DNA of 64,000 bases from Fimadaptatus sp948467645 (GTDB taxonomy: Bacteria; Bacillota; Clostridia; Christensenellales; Aristaeellaceae), in assembly GCA_948467645.1 (NCBI GenBank), contig CAOKFD010000004.1, forward strand, positions 1 to 64,000, given 5' to 3'. The notes under the pieces are model-generated. The model searched no databases and had not been told where the DNA came from. It saw only the letters and a program-made list of their open reading frames with translations. The translations under genes and the position numbers were made by a program. This document shows, in pieces, positions 1-7,770 of the stretch. Position 1 is the first letter of the stretch; every line of letters starts with the position of its first letter.

Positions 1-13
1 CTGATTGCCACTT

Positions 14-120
14 CCGCGCCCACTTTAATTTATGGTGGGCGCGGCATGGATGGCCGCTCATACATCCAGTTGCACGTCCGGACGGCCAGTTTTCGCGCCC
101 GCCATACTTTACGGCGGGCG
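14..120. repeat. Two related hairpins in the left-end intergenic region
   Basis: Two similar inverted repeats lie about 80 bp apart. The first has a perfect 10-bp stem (CCGCGCCCAC at 14-23, GTGGGCGCGG at 35-44) with an AT-rich loop. The second has an 8-bp stem (CGCCCGCC at 96-103, GGCGGGCG at 113-120), also with an AT-rich loop. Their flanks (TTYCGCGCCC) resemble each other, so they may be copies of one repeat. The rest of 1-442 shows no convincing gene. Confidence 0.5.
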
Positions 121-273
121 TGAACCTCACCGCCGAACAACCATCTGAGCCGCCGAGGGGCGGCGAACATGGCGCGGGGGAAACCTGCCTAAACAGAAAA
201 AGATCATTCGCGGAATCCCGAAACTAAGTAAGATTATAGCTAGCGTGAGCCACAAACCCGCCAAAACAAGAAA

Positions 274-304
274 CGCCGCTGACTCTTAGAGCGAATCAGC
301 GGCG
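274..304 (-). terminator. Minus-strand hairpin terminator downstream of pncB
   Basis: A 9-bp stem (CGCCGCTGA/TCAGCGGCG) with a 13-nt loop is followed, on the minus strand, by the T-rich run TTTCTTGTTTT. It would end transcription coming from the minus-strand nicotinate phosphoribosyltransferase gene. A second, weaker inverted repeat (GTTCTTTCTTTTC/GAAAAGAAAGAAC, 398-427) sits even closer to the stop codon and may be an mRNA 3' end structure. Confidence 0.6.
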
Positions 305-442
305 AAAGGAAGCAAACGAAACTTCCTATATATAATTCTCCTAAAACGTCCGAACTAAGAAACATTTGCGGGAGAACAGCCAATCGGCTTTTCTTTGGTT
401 CTTTCTTTTCTCCTGAAAAGAAAGAACACGTCCCCCTCGTTC

Positions 443-1876
443 TTATCGTTGCCCCTGCCTCCTCTGAAGCATCGTGTGTTTGAGCATCCAGAGTTCGTCG
501 GAGAGATCGACTTTGTAGCGGTGGGGGTTGCGGAGGCGCTTGTACTGTGCCCAGAAGGTGTCCATATCGGCGCGGCAGTAGGCTTTTATGTCGGCAAGGG
601 TGGGGGAGGTATAGACCTGCTTGCCGTTTTCGAAGATCGGGATTAAGAGCTTGCGCGCCTTGAAGTTCGTCAGGGTTAGCTTTTTCCAGGTGTCTACCGG
701 GTCGAAGATCGTTAGCGGCTGGGACTCGTCGATTATCTCGTGGTCAAGCGCGATCAGGTCGGCTGCCGCCATACCGTCCTTGTCATATAGACGGTAGAGC
801 ATCTTTTGACCCGGATTGGTTATCTTCGCCGGGTTCTCGGAAATCTTGATCTTGGGCACAAACTGACCGTCAACTTCCTCCGCCGCCAGCTTGTATACAC
901 CGCCTAACGCCGGGCAGTCCTGCGACGTAATCATCTTCGTGCCCACGCCCCATACGTCAATCGCCGCACCCTGCGCCTTCAAGTCCCAAATTATCTCCTC
1001 GTCCAGATCGCCCGACGCGCATACCTTCGCGTTCGGATAACCCGCTTCGTCCAGCATACGCCGGCATTCGCGGCTTAAATACGCAAGATCGCCTGAGTCC
1101 AGACGTATGCCTATCGGCTCGTATCCGCGCTCGCGTAACTCGCCAAATACCTTTATCGCGTTGGGCATACCACTGCCTAACGTGTCGTATGTGTCAACCA
1201 GTAACATGCAGTTGGTCGGGAATATCTCCGCATACGCGCGGAACGCCGTCAGCTCGTCCGGGAACGACATTACCCAGCTGTGCGCGTGTGTGCCGCCCAG
1301 CGGTATCCCGAACATCTCGCCCGTCAGTACGTTGCTGGTAGACTGGCAGCCCGCAATCACCGCCGCGCGCGCACCGTATATGCCCGCGTCCGGCCCCTGC
1401 GCACGCCTGAGTCCAAACTCAAGCACCGCGCCGCCGTCAGCCGCCTGCACAACGCGTCCTGCCTTGGTCGCAATCAGAGTCTGATGGTTTACTATGTTGA
1501 GCAGCGCAGTCTCGATTAACTGTGCCTCCATTATGGGCGCAGTCACGCGTACAATCGGCTCGTAAGAAAATACAATCGTGCCCTCCGGCACGGCCATTAT
1601 GTCGCCGGTGAATTTGAAATTGCTCAGGTAGTCAAGAAAGCTTTCGTCAAATAGATTCAGCGAGCGCAGGTAGGCAATGTCCTCCTCCGCAAAGTGCAGG
1701 TTGTTCACATACTCGATTACCTGCTCAAGTCCCGCCGCAATCGCATACGCGGTTATCTCGCTGGTCGCACGGTAAAACATGTCGAATACGGCACGGTTCT
1801 TGCCCATGCCCTTCTTCCAGTAGCCGTACATCATCGTCAGTTCGTATAGGTCCGTCAGCATCGTTAGGTTGCGCAT
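443..1876 (-). CDS. pncB: Nicotinate phosphoribosyltransferase
   Basis: A 477-residue enzyme that makes nicotinate mononucleotide from nicotinate and PRPP, the entry step of the Preiss-Handler NAD salvage route in the cytoplasm. It opens with the family-typical MRNLTMLTDLYELTM stretch and carries the conserved LEFGLRRAQGPDAG segment (active-site histidine neighbourhood), a GTHAHSW motif and a RLDSGDLAYLS motif. I chose the ATG at 1876 because GGGGGA lies 7 nt upstream and because a consensus promoter ends just before it; an in-frame ATG 36 codons further upstream lies in the promoter spacer and can be excluded. nadD, the next enzyme of the same pathway, is encoded elsewhere in this window (41.9 kb). 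Confidence 0.95.
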   Translation of the reverse strand: MRNLTMLTDLYELTMMYGYWKKGMGKNRAVFDMFYRATSEITAYAIAAGLEQVIEYVNNLHFAEEDIAYLRSLNLFDESFLDYLSNFKFTGDIMAVPEGTIVFSYEPIVRVTAPIMEAQLIETALLNIVNHQTLIATKAGRVVQAADGGAVLEFGLRRAQGPDAGIYGARAAVIAGCQSTSNVLTGEMFGIPLGGTHAHSWVMSFPDELTAFRAYAEIFPTNCMLLVDTYDTLGSGMPNAIKVFGELRERGYEPIGIRLDSGDLAYLSRECRRMLDEAGYPNAKVCASGDLDEEIIWDLKAQGAAIDVWGVGTKMITSQDCPALGGVYKLAAEEVDGQFVPKIKISENPAKITNPGQKMLYRLYDKDGMAAADLIALDHEIIDESQPLTIFDPVDTWKKLTLTNFKARKLLIPIFENGKQVYTSPTLADIKAYCRADMDTFWAQYKRLRNPHRYKVDLSDELWMLKHTMLQRRQGQR

Positions 1877-1969
1877 AGTATTCCCCCTGAACGTTATTTC
1901 AAGGATACTGACCGGCCGCGCATACTTTTTGCCTGCGAAGCAATTTAAGGCTCGAATCCTCAGCTCAAG

Positions 1970-1998
1970 ATTATACCTGCGCATATATGGATTGTCAA
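1970..1998 (-). promoter_or_regulatory. Consensus sigma-A promoter for pncB
   Basis: On the minus strand: TTGACA (1998-1993), a 17-bp spacer, TATAAT (1975-1970). This is a perfect housekeeping promoter. Predicted transcription start is near 1963, giving an untranslated leader of roughly 87 nt before the pncB ATG. Confidence 0.85.
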
Positions 1999-2058
1999 GA
2001 AATTATCATGCGGCGGATGAATCCTTACTATAAATAAGGCGCAAATAAAGCGCCCGCG

Positions 2059-2445
2059 CTACCGCGGACGCCTGAATATCGAAATGAATATCGCAATGCC
2101 GCCGCCGATCATAAGCAGCGCAATCATGTACTTCAGCGGGAATAACATGCACAGCATTAGCCCGCCGCCTATGCCAAGCAGTATGCGCGCCTCACTGCGC
2201 TGCGCCCGCGAGCCGGTTATGCGGTACGATTTGTATAGTCCCAAAGCCGGGCCGAGCAGAAACCCCGGCCATATGTATTGCATAAGCTGCCAGCCCAACA
2301 CCTCGCACAGCATAAACATAATGCCGTATGTGATAAGCACACCGCTGGCCATGGGCGAACCGCCGTCGGCCCGCCGCGAACTGCCGCTCGACAGCCCAAA
2401 CCATATCAGCAGCAGCGGCCATAGCGATATAAACGATAGTTTCAT
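2059..2445 (-). CDS. Small polytopic membrane protein, function unknown
   Basis: 128 residues with about four hydrophobic segments (around 5-20, 35-50, 55-70 and 88-122) and a very short Arg-rich tail. The N-terminal SLWPLLLIWFG stretch resembles the LiaI/LiaF-like transmembrane region (DUF5668 type), which is a weak resemblance only. GGAGG lies 10 nt before the ATG. It starts 22 nt after the lgt stop on the same strand, so it is probably the last gene of the lgt transcript. No catalytic motif is visible. Confidence 0.7.
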   Translation of the reverse strand: MKLSFISLWPLLLIWFGLSSGSSRRADGGSPMASGVLITYGIMFMLCEVLGWQLMQYIWPGFLLGPALGLYKSYRITGSRAQRSEARILLGIGGGLMLCMLFPLKYMIALLMIGGGIAIFISIFRRPR

Positions 2446-2466
2446 TTGGAAAAGACCTCCGCATAA

Positions 2467-3396
2467 TCAGTATGCGGGCGCGTCCTGACTGCGATAAAGA
2501 TACAGACACAGCCCCGCCATGCCCGCCACACAGCCGATCTGAGGTATAAGCGCCGCCGCGCCCATAAAGCAGGTGACTGCGATAAGCCCCGCGCCCAGCG
2601 CACAGCCCGCAATAAGCGCCGCTATGTCGCCCGCGCCGCGCTGCCTGCGCCGCGCAAAGAACAGTATCAGCACGGTCAGTATCATCAGCATACTGAGTAA
2701 TTGCGATACGCGCACACTGCCGAAATACAGGCTGTCCGTGCGCATACCCTCGACCACCGCGCGCTCCGCGCCATACAGCACCGCGTACCAGCACAGCACA
2801 TCGCCCGAATGCGTATAGCGCCGCCGCGTAAGCATAAGCACCGTAAACACTATAAGGCACCACATCGATTCATAGAAGAAAGTGGCATAGTGCCATTCGC
2901 CCAAAGCCTCGATGTATACGCCCATCGGGAAAAACTGCTGCGCGGCATTCGTAATCAGGTCGCCGTATGCCTCCTGATTAAAGAAGTTGCCCCAGCGCCC
3001 GATCGCCTGACCCAGTATCAGCGAGGGCACGGTCATGTCCAAGAGCTTGCTCATGGGCAGCTTCCTGCGCCGCGAAAATATGAATGCGCCCAGTATGCCG
3101 CCCAGCACCGCGCCGTATATCGCAATGCCGCCCTTGTGTATGAAGAATATCTCTACCGGATTGTCCTTGAACATGTCCCAACTGAGCGCGACGTAATACA
3201 CGCGCGCGCAGATTATCGCAAGCGGCACTATATAAAAGAACAGATCCAGCATCGTGCCGTCGGGCAGATGCACGCGCTTTTGCTCGCGCTGCGCCAGCAG
3301 ATACCCGATCAGTACCGCCGCCGCGATGAGCACGCCGTACCAGTTGACCGTGAGCGGCCCCAGTGTGAACGCGATTTTGTTTGGAATCCAACGCAT
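2467..3396 (-). CDS. lgt: Prolipoprotein diacylglyceryl transferase
   Basis: 309-residue polytopic membrane enzyme that transfers diacylglycerol from phosphatidylglycerol to the lipobox cysteine of prolipoproteins. It shows the Lgt signature GRWGNFFNQEAYGD, preceded by the loop HKGGIAIYGAVLGG, and the later ERAVVEGMRTDSLYF segment with the conserved Glu/Arg. Seven or more hydrophobic stretches are apparent, and the C-terminus carries an extra pair of hydrophobic segments after the usual end. Start chosen at MRWIPNKIAF because GGAGG lies 9 nt upstream; the upstream in-frame ATG lacks a site. A lipoprotein substrate candidate in this window is the GerMN lipoprotein at 51.8 kb. Confidence 0.93.
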   Translation of the reverse strand: MRWIPNKIAFTLGPLTVNWYGVLIAAAVLIGYLLAQREQKRVHLPDGTMLDLFFYIVPLAIICARVYYVALSWDMFKDNPVEIFFIHKGGIAIYGAVLGGILGAFIFSRRRKLPMSKLLDMTVPSLILGQAIGRWGNFFNQEAYGDLITNAAQQFFPMGVYIEALGEWHYATFFYESMWCLIVFTVLMLTRRRYTHSGDVLCWYAVLYGAERAVVEGMRTDSLYFGSVRVSQLLSMLMILTVLILFFARRRQRGAGDIAALIAGCALGAGLIAVTCFMGAAALIPQIGCVAGMAGLCLYLYRSQDAPAY

Positions 3397-3483
3397 ACGA
3401 ATGTTCCTCCGCATGATGATTATATCGCCCGCGGCCGGGCAAGGCAAGCCCGCACGGGTGAGAATACGATTAGAACTCGGACT

Positions 3484-3512
3484 ATGATAACACTATTCCC
3501 ACATTGAGGCAA
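3484..3512 (-). promoter_or_regulatory. Probable lgt promoter
   Basis: On the minus strand TTGCCT (3512-3507), 17-bp spacer, TATCAT (3489-3484). Four of six bases match consensus in the -35 box and five of six in the -10 box. It lies about 90 bp upstream of the lgt start and is divergent from the kinase promoter. Confidence 0.5.
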
Positions 3513-3577
3513 TATCAAACGGGTAAAGTAAATTGGGCGCATTGTGGAGCGTATGCGGCTAAGCACGCTCCATGCGC

Positions 3578-3606
3578 TTGACACGCGCGCCGCAATCCGC
3601 TATTAT
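3578..3606 (+). promoter_or_regulatory. Sigma-A promoter for the sugar kinase
   Basis: TTGACA (3578-3583), 17-bp spacer, TATTAT (3601-3606). Followed after about 45 nt by AGGAGGAAAT and the kinase ATG. The AT-rich -10 stands out from GC-rich surroundings. Confidence 0.8.
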
Positions 3607-3658
3607 ATTGCTTGGATAAGAACGGCTCTGATTGCCGTATATATAGGAGGAAATTGCA

Positions 3659-4687
3659 ATGTCGGTTGTAGTATGCTTTGGCGAGGTAATGCTGCGCCTT
3701 ACGCCTCCCGGTTACACGCGCTATTCCCAGACTCAGTCGTTCGACGTGGCTTTCGGCGGCGCGGAGAACAACGTCGCCGTGTCCACCGCCTGCTTTGGCG
3801 ATCAGTCCCGCATGATAACCAAGCTCCCAAATAACGCAATCGCCGACATGTTCATGCAGCAGATGCGCAGCGTGGGCGTGGACGTGAGCCAGGTAGTGCG
3901 CGGCGGCGAACGCATGGGCATTTACTTTGTTGAAAAGGGCGCGTCCCTTCGTCCCACCCGTGTGACCTACGACCGCAAGTATTCGGCCATGACGACGCTA
4001 AAGCCCGGCGAAATCGACTGGGACAAGGCGCTGGAGGACGCCGACTGGCTGCACTGGACCGGCATCACCGCTGCCATATCGCCCGATATGCCCGCAGTGA
4101 TTATGGAGATGCTGAAGGCCGCAAAGAGCAAGGGCGTTACCGTGAGCTGCGACCTGAACTACCGCAAGAACCTGTGGACTCCCGAGGAAGCGCAGCAGGT
4201 CATGCCCGCGCTGGTCGAGTACTGCGACGTAATCATAGGCACGGTTGAGGACTCCGCGCTGACCGTGGGCGTTGTGCCCGAGACGGCCGATCTTGATCTG
4301 GGCCGCCAGACTGAGGAGAACTACTTTAAAACCGCCCAGATGCTGGCCAAGCGCTTTAACGCCAAGAAGGTCGCCATGATGGAGCGCGAGAGCATCTCGT
4401 CCAACGACTGCAACTGGTTCATGAAGCTGTATGACGCGGCCACCGATACCATGGCGCATTCGCGCGAGTATGCGGTGCGCATCGTGGACAACGTGGGCTG
4501 TGGCGACGCGTTCGGCGCGGGACTTATACACGCACTGCGCGCGGGCATGAGCGATCAGGAAGCCGTGGATTTCGGCACGGCGGCGGGCGCGCTCAAGCAC
4601 ACGATCAACGGCGACTATAACCTGACTTCGCGCGATGAGGTGCTGAACATAATGAACAGCGACTCGACCGGGCGTGTTCAGCGTTAA
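3659..4687 (+). CDS. kdgK: PfkB-family sugar kinase, probably 2-keto-3-deoxygluconate kinase
   Basis: 342 residues. The N-terminal FGEVMLRLTPPG and FGGAENNVAV segments are typical of ribokinase-fold KDG/fructokinase enzymes that use ATP to phosphorylate a sugar acid. The C-terminal signature is DNVGCGDAFGAGLIHAL, containing the catalytic Asp in GCGDAF (the common form is GAGDAF, so Ala-to-Cys here). The CDLNYRKNLW segment is typical of KDG kinases, where the Tyr/Arg contact the acid; this supports KDG rather than fructose as substrate, by family knowledge only. It is monocistronic: own promoter upstream and strong terminator downstream. No aldolase or uronate genes adjoin it. Confidence 0.85.
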   Translation: MSVVVCFGEVMLRLTPPGYTRYSQTQSFDVAFGGAENNVAVSTACFGDQSRMITKLPNNAIADMFMQQMRSVGVDVSQVVRGGERMGIYFVEKGASLRPTRVTYDRKYSAMTTLKPGEIDWDKALEDADWLHWTGITAAISPDMPAVIMEMLKAAKSKGVTVSCDLNYRKNLWTPEEAQQVMPALVEYCDVIIGTVEDSALTVGVVPETADLDLGRQTEENYFKTAQMLAKRFNAKKVAMMERESISSNDCNWFMKLYDAATDTMAHSREYAVRIVDNVGCGDAFGAGLIHALRAGMSDQEAVDFGTAAGALKHTINGDYNLTSRDEVLNIMNSDSTGRVQR

Positions 4688-4696
4688 GCAAGTTTT

Positions 4697-4729
4697 CGCG
4701 GCGGTATATTCATGCCCGCCGCGTTTTTT
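4697..4729 (+). terminator. Rho-independent terminator after kdgK
   Basis: CGCGGCGG (4697-4704) pairs with CCGCCGCG (4716-4723), followed by TTTTTT. It separates the kinase from recX, whose ribosome site follows at once. Confidence 0.85.
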
Positions 4730-4743
4730 GAAGGAGCATACGC

Positions 4744-5388
4744 ATGGCGACGATAACCGAACTAAGGCCGCTTAAAAGGCGGATAATCATAATGGTTGAC
4801 GGGCGGCGCTTTGCGTGCGTGCCGGGCGCATGGGTGCGCGAACTTGAACTGAGGCAGTTCGACGAGGTGGACGTGGATGAGCTGGGCGCGGCAATCGCGT
4901 CGCGGCAGTTCGAGGGCGCGTATGCCTATGCGCTGGACATGCTGGCCGCGTCGATGCGCACAAAGAAGCAAATCCTCACCAAGCTGGCCGAGCGCGGCTG
5001 CTGTGCGCTGACGCTTGAGATGGTAGGCGCGCGCCTGACCGAAAGCGGACTGATAAACGACGCGGCATACGCCGCGCGCCGCGCCGAAATAATGAGCGCG
5101 CGCGGCAAGGGAAAGCGTGCCGCATTAAGCGACCTTATACAAAAGGGCGTGGACGCGGAAACCGCGCGAAAGTCTGTCGAAAATTGGGACAGCGAAGCCG
5201 AGCTGAACGCGGCGCGCGAAATCGCGTATAAGTTCATGCGCAAGCGCTGGGACGACGGCGAACAGCGGGCGCGGATGCTGACATATGCGGCACTGGCGCG
5301 GCGGGGCTATTCAAGCGATATAGCGCGCAATGCGGAGAACGAGGCCATGCGCAGACTGCGTGCGGAGGACGAGGAAGCCGATGAATAG
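4744..5388 (+). CDS. recX: Regulatory protein RecX
   Basis: 214 residues, helical, with the three-helix RecX repeats: the first in MRTKKQILTKLAERG with the following ESGLINDAAYAARRAE, the second in ARGKGKRAALSDLIQKGVD, and the last in the C-terminal RARMLTYAALARRGYSSDI. RecX binds RecA filaments and limits their activity. The N-terminal 60 residues (a small beta-rich part) match long Firmicutes RecX forms. The gene starts 14 nt after the kdgK terminator with GAAGGAG upstream of the ATG. No recA lies nearby. Confidence 0.85.
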   Translation: MATITELRPLKRRIIIMVDGRRFACVPGAWVRELELRQFDEVDVDELGAAIASRQFEGAYAYALDMLAASMRTKKQILTKLAERGCCALTLEMVGARLTESGLINDAAYAARRAEIMSARGKGKRAALSDLIQKGVDAETARKSVENWDSEAELNAAREIAYKFMRKRWDDGEQRARMLTYAALARRGYSSDIARNAENEAMRRLRAEDEEADE

Positions 5389-5492
5389 GCAGTGTGCTTC
5401 CAATATTATATGCGCAACTTCGGCAGGGCTGTGCAAGTGAAATTTGAATGCACGGTTCAGCCTAAAATAGATACATCAGGGAGGTTTAAGAC

Positions 5493-6395
5493 ATGAGCAT
5501 ACTTGACGGTTTTGTAGCGCGCGTGAATAGGGAACAGCTCCCGGTCGACGCGGTTGTCGCATACCGCGGCGAACAGCTTATCGGAGAGCATCGCTGGTCG
5601 CCCGACGTGCCGGGCAACATATACTCGCACACCAAGTCGTTTATGGTAACGGCGGTGGGCGCGGCGATTGACCGCGGACTGCTCACGCTGGACACGCGGC
5701 TTATCGACATGCTGAAGGACGATCTGCCCGAACGTTACGACCCGCGCCTTGGCGAAATCAAACTGCGCCATCTGCTCATGATGTCGTCGGGCTTCGACCG
5801 GCCGCTGCTTATGAGCGCACAGCGCAAAGCACCCGACTTTAACGAGGACTATATCGACTTTATGCTCAGGCAGCCGGTGCTGGCTGCTCCGGGCGAGAAG
5901 TTCTGCTATTCCAGCGCGGACAGCTATCTCGCGGGCGTAATGGTCGAGCGCGCAACCGGCCGTAACCTCCTTGATTTCATGATGGATGCGTTCATGGGCG
6001 ACATGGGCATCGAGCGCCCCGAATGGGAAGTCTGCCCGCGCGGCACGCCTTTCGGCGGCGGCGGTATGTGCCTTAAAACGCGCGATATGGCGAAGATAGG
6101 CATACTCTATCTGAACGGGGGCGTGTACGGCGGCAAGCAGCTGGTGTCTGCCGACTGGGTAAAGACCGCCTCTACATTCAAGATCGCCACGCCCAGCGAC
6201 AATCGATTTAGCTGCGGCTATTGCTATCAGTTCTGGCTCGACCCGATGCCGGGCTGCTATCGCGCGGACGGCGCTTATGGCCAGATCACGCATATTTTGC
6301 CCGACAAGGGCGCGGTGGTGGCCTACAACTGCCACGCCGAAACCATGCCCGCGATAAACGAGGCGTTCTTTGAGGAGATATATCAGAAACTCTGA
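5493..6395 (+). CDS. Serine hydrolase of the class C beta-lactamase family
   Basis: 300 residues with the penicillin-recognising enzyme fold. The nucleophile motif is SHTK at residues 45-48, and the second motif is YSS at 139-141 (YxN in true class C enzymes). No signal peptide is present, so it probably acts in the cytoplasm as an esterase or amidase rather than as an antibiotic-inactivating enzyme. GGGAGG lies 11 nt before the ATG. The gene ends in TGA and a complete MITE-like repeat begins one base later. Substrate unknown. Confidence 0.85.
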   Translation: MSILDGFVARVNREQLPVDAVVAYRGEQLIGEHRWSPDVPGNIYSHTKSFMVTAVGAAIDRGLLTLDTRLIDMLKDDLPERYDPRLGEIKLRHLLMMSSGFDRPLLMSAQRKAPDFNEDYIDFMLRQPVLAAPGEKFCYSSADSYLAGVMVERATGRNLLDFMMDAFMGDMGIERPEWEVCPRGTPFGGGGMCLKTRDMAKIGILYLNGGVYGGKQLVSADWVKTASTFKIATPSDNRFSCGYCYQFWLDPMPGCYRADGAYGQITHILPDKGAVVAYNCHAETMPAINEAFFEEIYQKL

Positions 6396-6396
6396 T

Positions 6397-6559
6397 TAGA
6401 GTGTGCCTCAAAAATTCCGGAGTACGCAATTTCGGGCGGCGCTGCGCCATTTCTGCGTCACAAGGCTCGACTTAGCGCTGCTAAGCCTGCGGGTTTCTTC
6501 CTTGAACTGACGCAAAATCCACTTGGGTCTGCGGATTGTCCCGCTTGAGACACGCTCTA
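6397..6559 (+). repeat. MITE-like inverted-repeat element, copy 1 (subfamily A)
   Basis: 163 bp, with ends TAGAGTGTGCCTCAA and TTGAGACACGCTCTA forming terminal inverted repeats. The centre holds CTTAGCGCTGCTAAG, a nested hairpin, so the whole element can fold on itself. Nearly identical to the copy at 56951. Both ends carry TA, which could be a TA target duplication. It begins one base after the TGA of the serine hydrolase gene. No open reading frame. Confidence 0.85.
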
Positions 6560-6573
6560 GGGCATACACTGCG

Positions 6574-6608
6574 GCCGCGCGTCGGATTTTCGGCGCGCGG
6601 CTTTTTTT
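6574..6608 (+). terminator. Rho-independent terminator after the serine hydrolase and repeat
   Basis: GCCGCGCG (6574-6581) pairs with CGCGCGGC (6594-6601), followed by TTTTTTT. It lies 15 bp after the end of the repeat element, suggesting that the element was inserted between the stop codon and the native terminator. Confidence 0.85.
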
Positions 6609-6642
6609 ATTTGCAGAAAAAAAATAACGGCGGCGCTGGCTA

Positions 6643-6671
6643 TTGACTTAGCATTGATAATGGCATAGAAT
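6643..6671 (+). promoter_or_regulatory. Sigma-A promoter for the peptidase-MATE pair
   Basis: TTGACT (6643-6648), 17-bp spacer, TAGAAT (6666-6671). An ATG at 6670 overlaps the -10 box, so the gene must start further down, at 6739. Confidence 0.75.
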
Positions 6672-6738
6672 GATACTTAGCGCATCAAGGGCGATGCATA
6701 AGCATTTGTGTCGGGAACAGACGGAGGTATTGCATAAG

Positions 6739-7770
6739 ATGAACATGAACGGGATTGTGGCCCGGATTGAGGAACTCTGCGCGATAGAAAGCCCCACCGG
6801 CATGACAATGGCGGCGGCCGACTACGTGGCGGGCGTGCTGGACGCGCTGGGCGTAAAGAACTGGATGACACGCAAGGGCAATGTAGTGGCCGAACTCGGC
6901 GGCGAAGGCGCGCCGCTGGCGCTGTGCGCGCATGTGGACACGCTGGGATTGATGGTCAGTGCGATTAAGCCAAGTGGCAGACTGAAATTTTCGCACATTG
7001 GCGGCATATCGGATAACTCCATCGAAAACGAAAACGTAGTCATACACACGCGCGACGGCCGCGCATACGAGGGCACCGTACAGAGCATATACGCATCCCG
7101 CCACGTATTCGCGGGGCGCGACCAGTGCGCGCGCGATACCGACAACATGGAAATTGTGATCGACGAAATCACGCACAGCGCCGAGGAAACCCGCGCTTTG
7201 GGCATAATGAACGGCGATTTCGTGACGCTCGACCCGCGCACGCGCGTAACCGAGTCCGGCTTTATAAAGAGCCGTCATCTGGACGATAAGGCCTGTGCGG
7301 CGCTGCTGCTGGAATTTGCGGCGCGGGTAAAGCGCGGCGAAACTAAGCTGGGCCGCAAGGTATACCTGATGTTCAGCGTATATGAGGAGGTATCTCACGG
7401 CGCGTCGGCGGGTCTGCCTGCGGACGTTGAGGACGTGCTGATCGTTGACATGGGCTGTGTGGGCGGCGATTTGGAGGGCGATGAGACGCGCGTATCCATC
7501 GACGCAAAGGACGCGGGCGGCCCTTACAATTATCAGATGACAACCCGCCTTATCGAGCTGGCCAAGCAGCATGAACTTGAATTTGCGGTGGACGTGTTCA
7601 CGTCGTATTCGTCGGACGCGGCGACTGCGCTCAGGGCGGGCTATGACGTGCGCCACGCGCTGATCGGGCCGGGCGTGTTCGCGTCGCATGGCTATGAACG
7701 CACCCATGTGCGCGCGCTGGAAAGCACGCTCAGGCTTATTGAAGCATATGCTTCGGAGTGTCCGCTATGA
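6739..7770 (+). CDS. M42-family metallo-aminopeptidase/glutamyl-deacylase-like hydrolase
   Basis: 343 residues. Metal-ligand motifs of the M20/M42 clan are visible: CAHVDTLGLMV near residue 70, KSRHLDDKACAALLL (bridging Asp), SVYEEVSHGA (catalytic Glu pair), VDMGCVGGD, and the closing GPGVFASHGYERTH histidine. These predict a dinuclear zinc or cobalt peptidase acting on peptide N-termini in the cytoplasm. The start is the ATG with CGGAGG 11 nt upstream; the longer reading overlaps the promoter. It ends in an ATGA overlap with the MATE gene, so the two are translationally coupled. Confidence 0.88.
   Translation: MNMNGIVARIEELCAIESPTGMTMAAADYVAGVLDALGVKNWMTRKGNVVAELGGEGAPLALCAHVDTLGLMVSAIKPSGRLKFSHIGGISDNSIENENVVIHTRDGRAYEGTVQSIYASRHVFAGRDQCARDTDNMEIVIDEITHSAEETRALGIMNGDFVTLDPRTRVTESGFIKSRHLDDKACAALLLEFAARVKRGETKLGRKVYLMFSVYEEVSHGASAGLPADVEDVLIVDMGCVGGDLEGDETRVSIDAKDAGGPYNYQMTTRLIELAKQHELEFAVDVFTSYSSDAATALRAGYDVRHALIGPGVFASHGYERTHVRALESTLRLIEAYASECPL

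Noticed and set aside
395..646. 83-codon plus-strand frame at the left end
   Set aside because: It overlaps the 3' end of pncB on the other strand and has no ribosome site.
1880..1984. Extended N-terminus for pncB
   Set aside because: The extension overlaps the 5' leader and promoter spacer and its composition does not match the enzyme family.
5389..5492. Promoter for the serine hydrolase gene (TTGAAT near 5443)
   Set aside because: No -10 box at proper spacing; the gene may be read from upstream instead.
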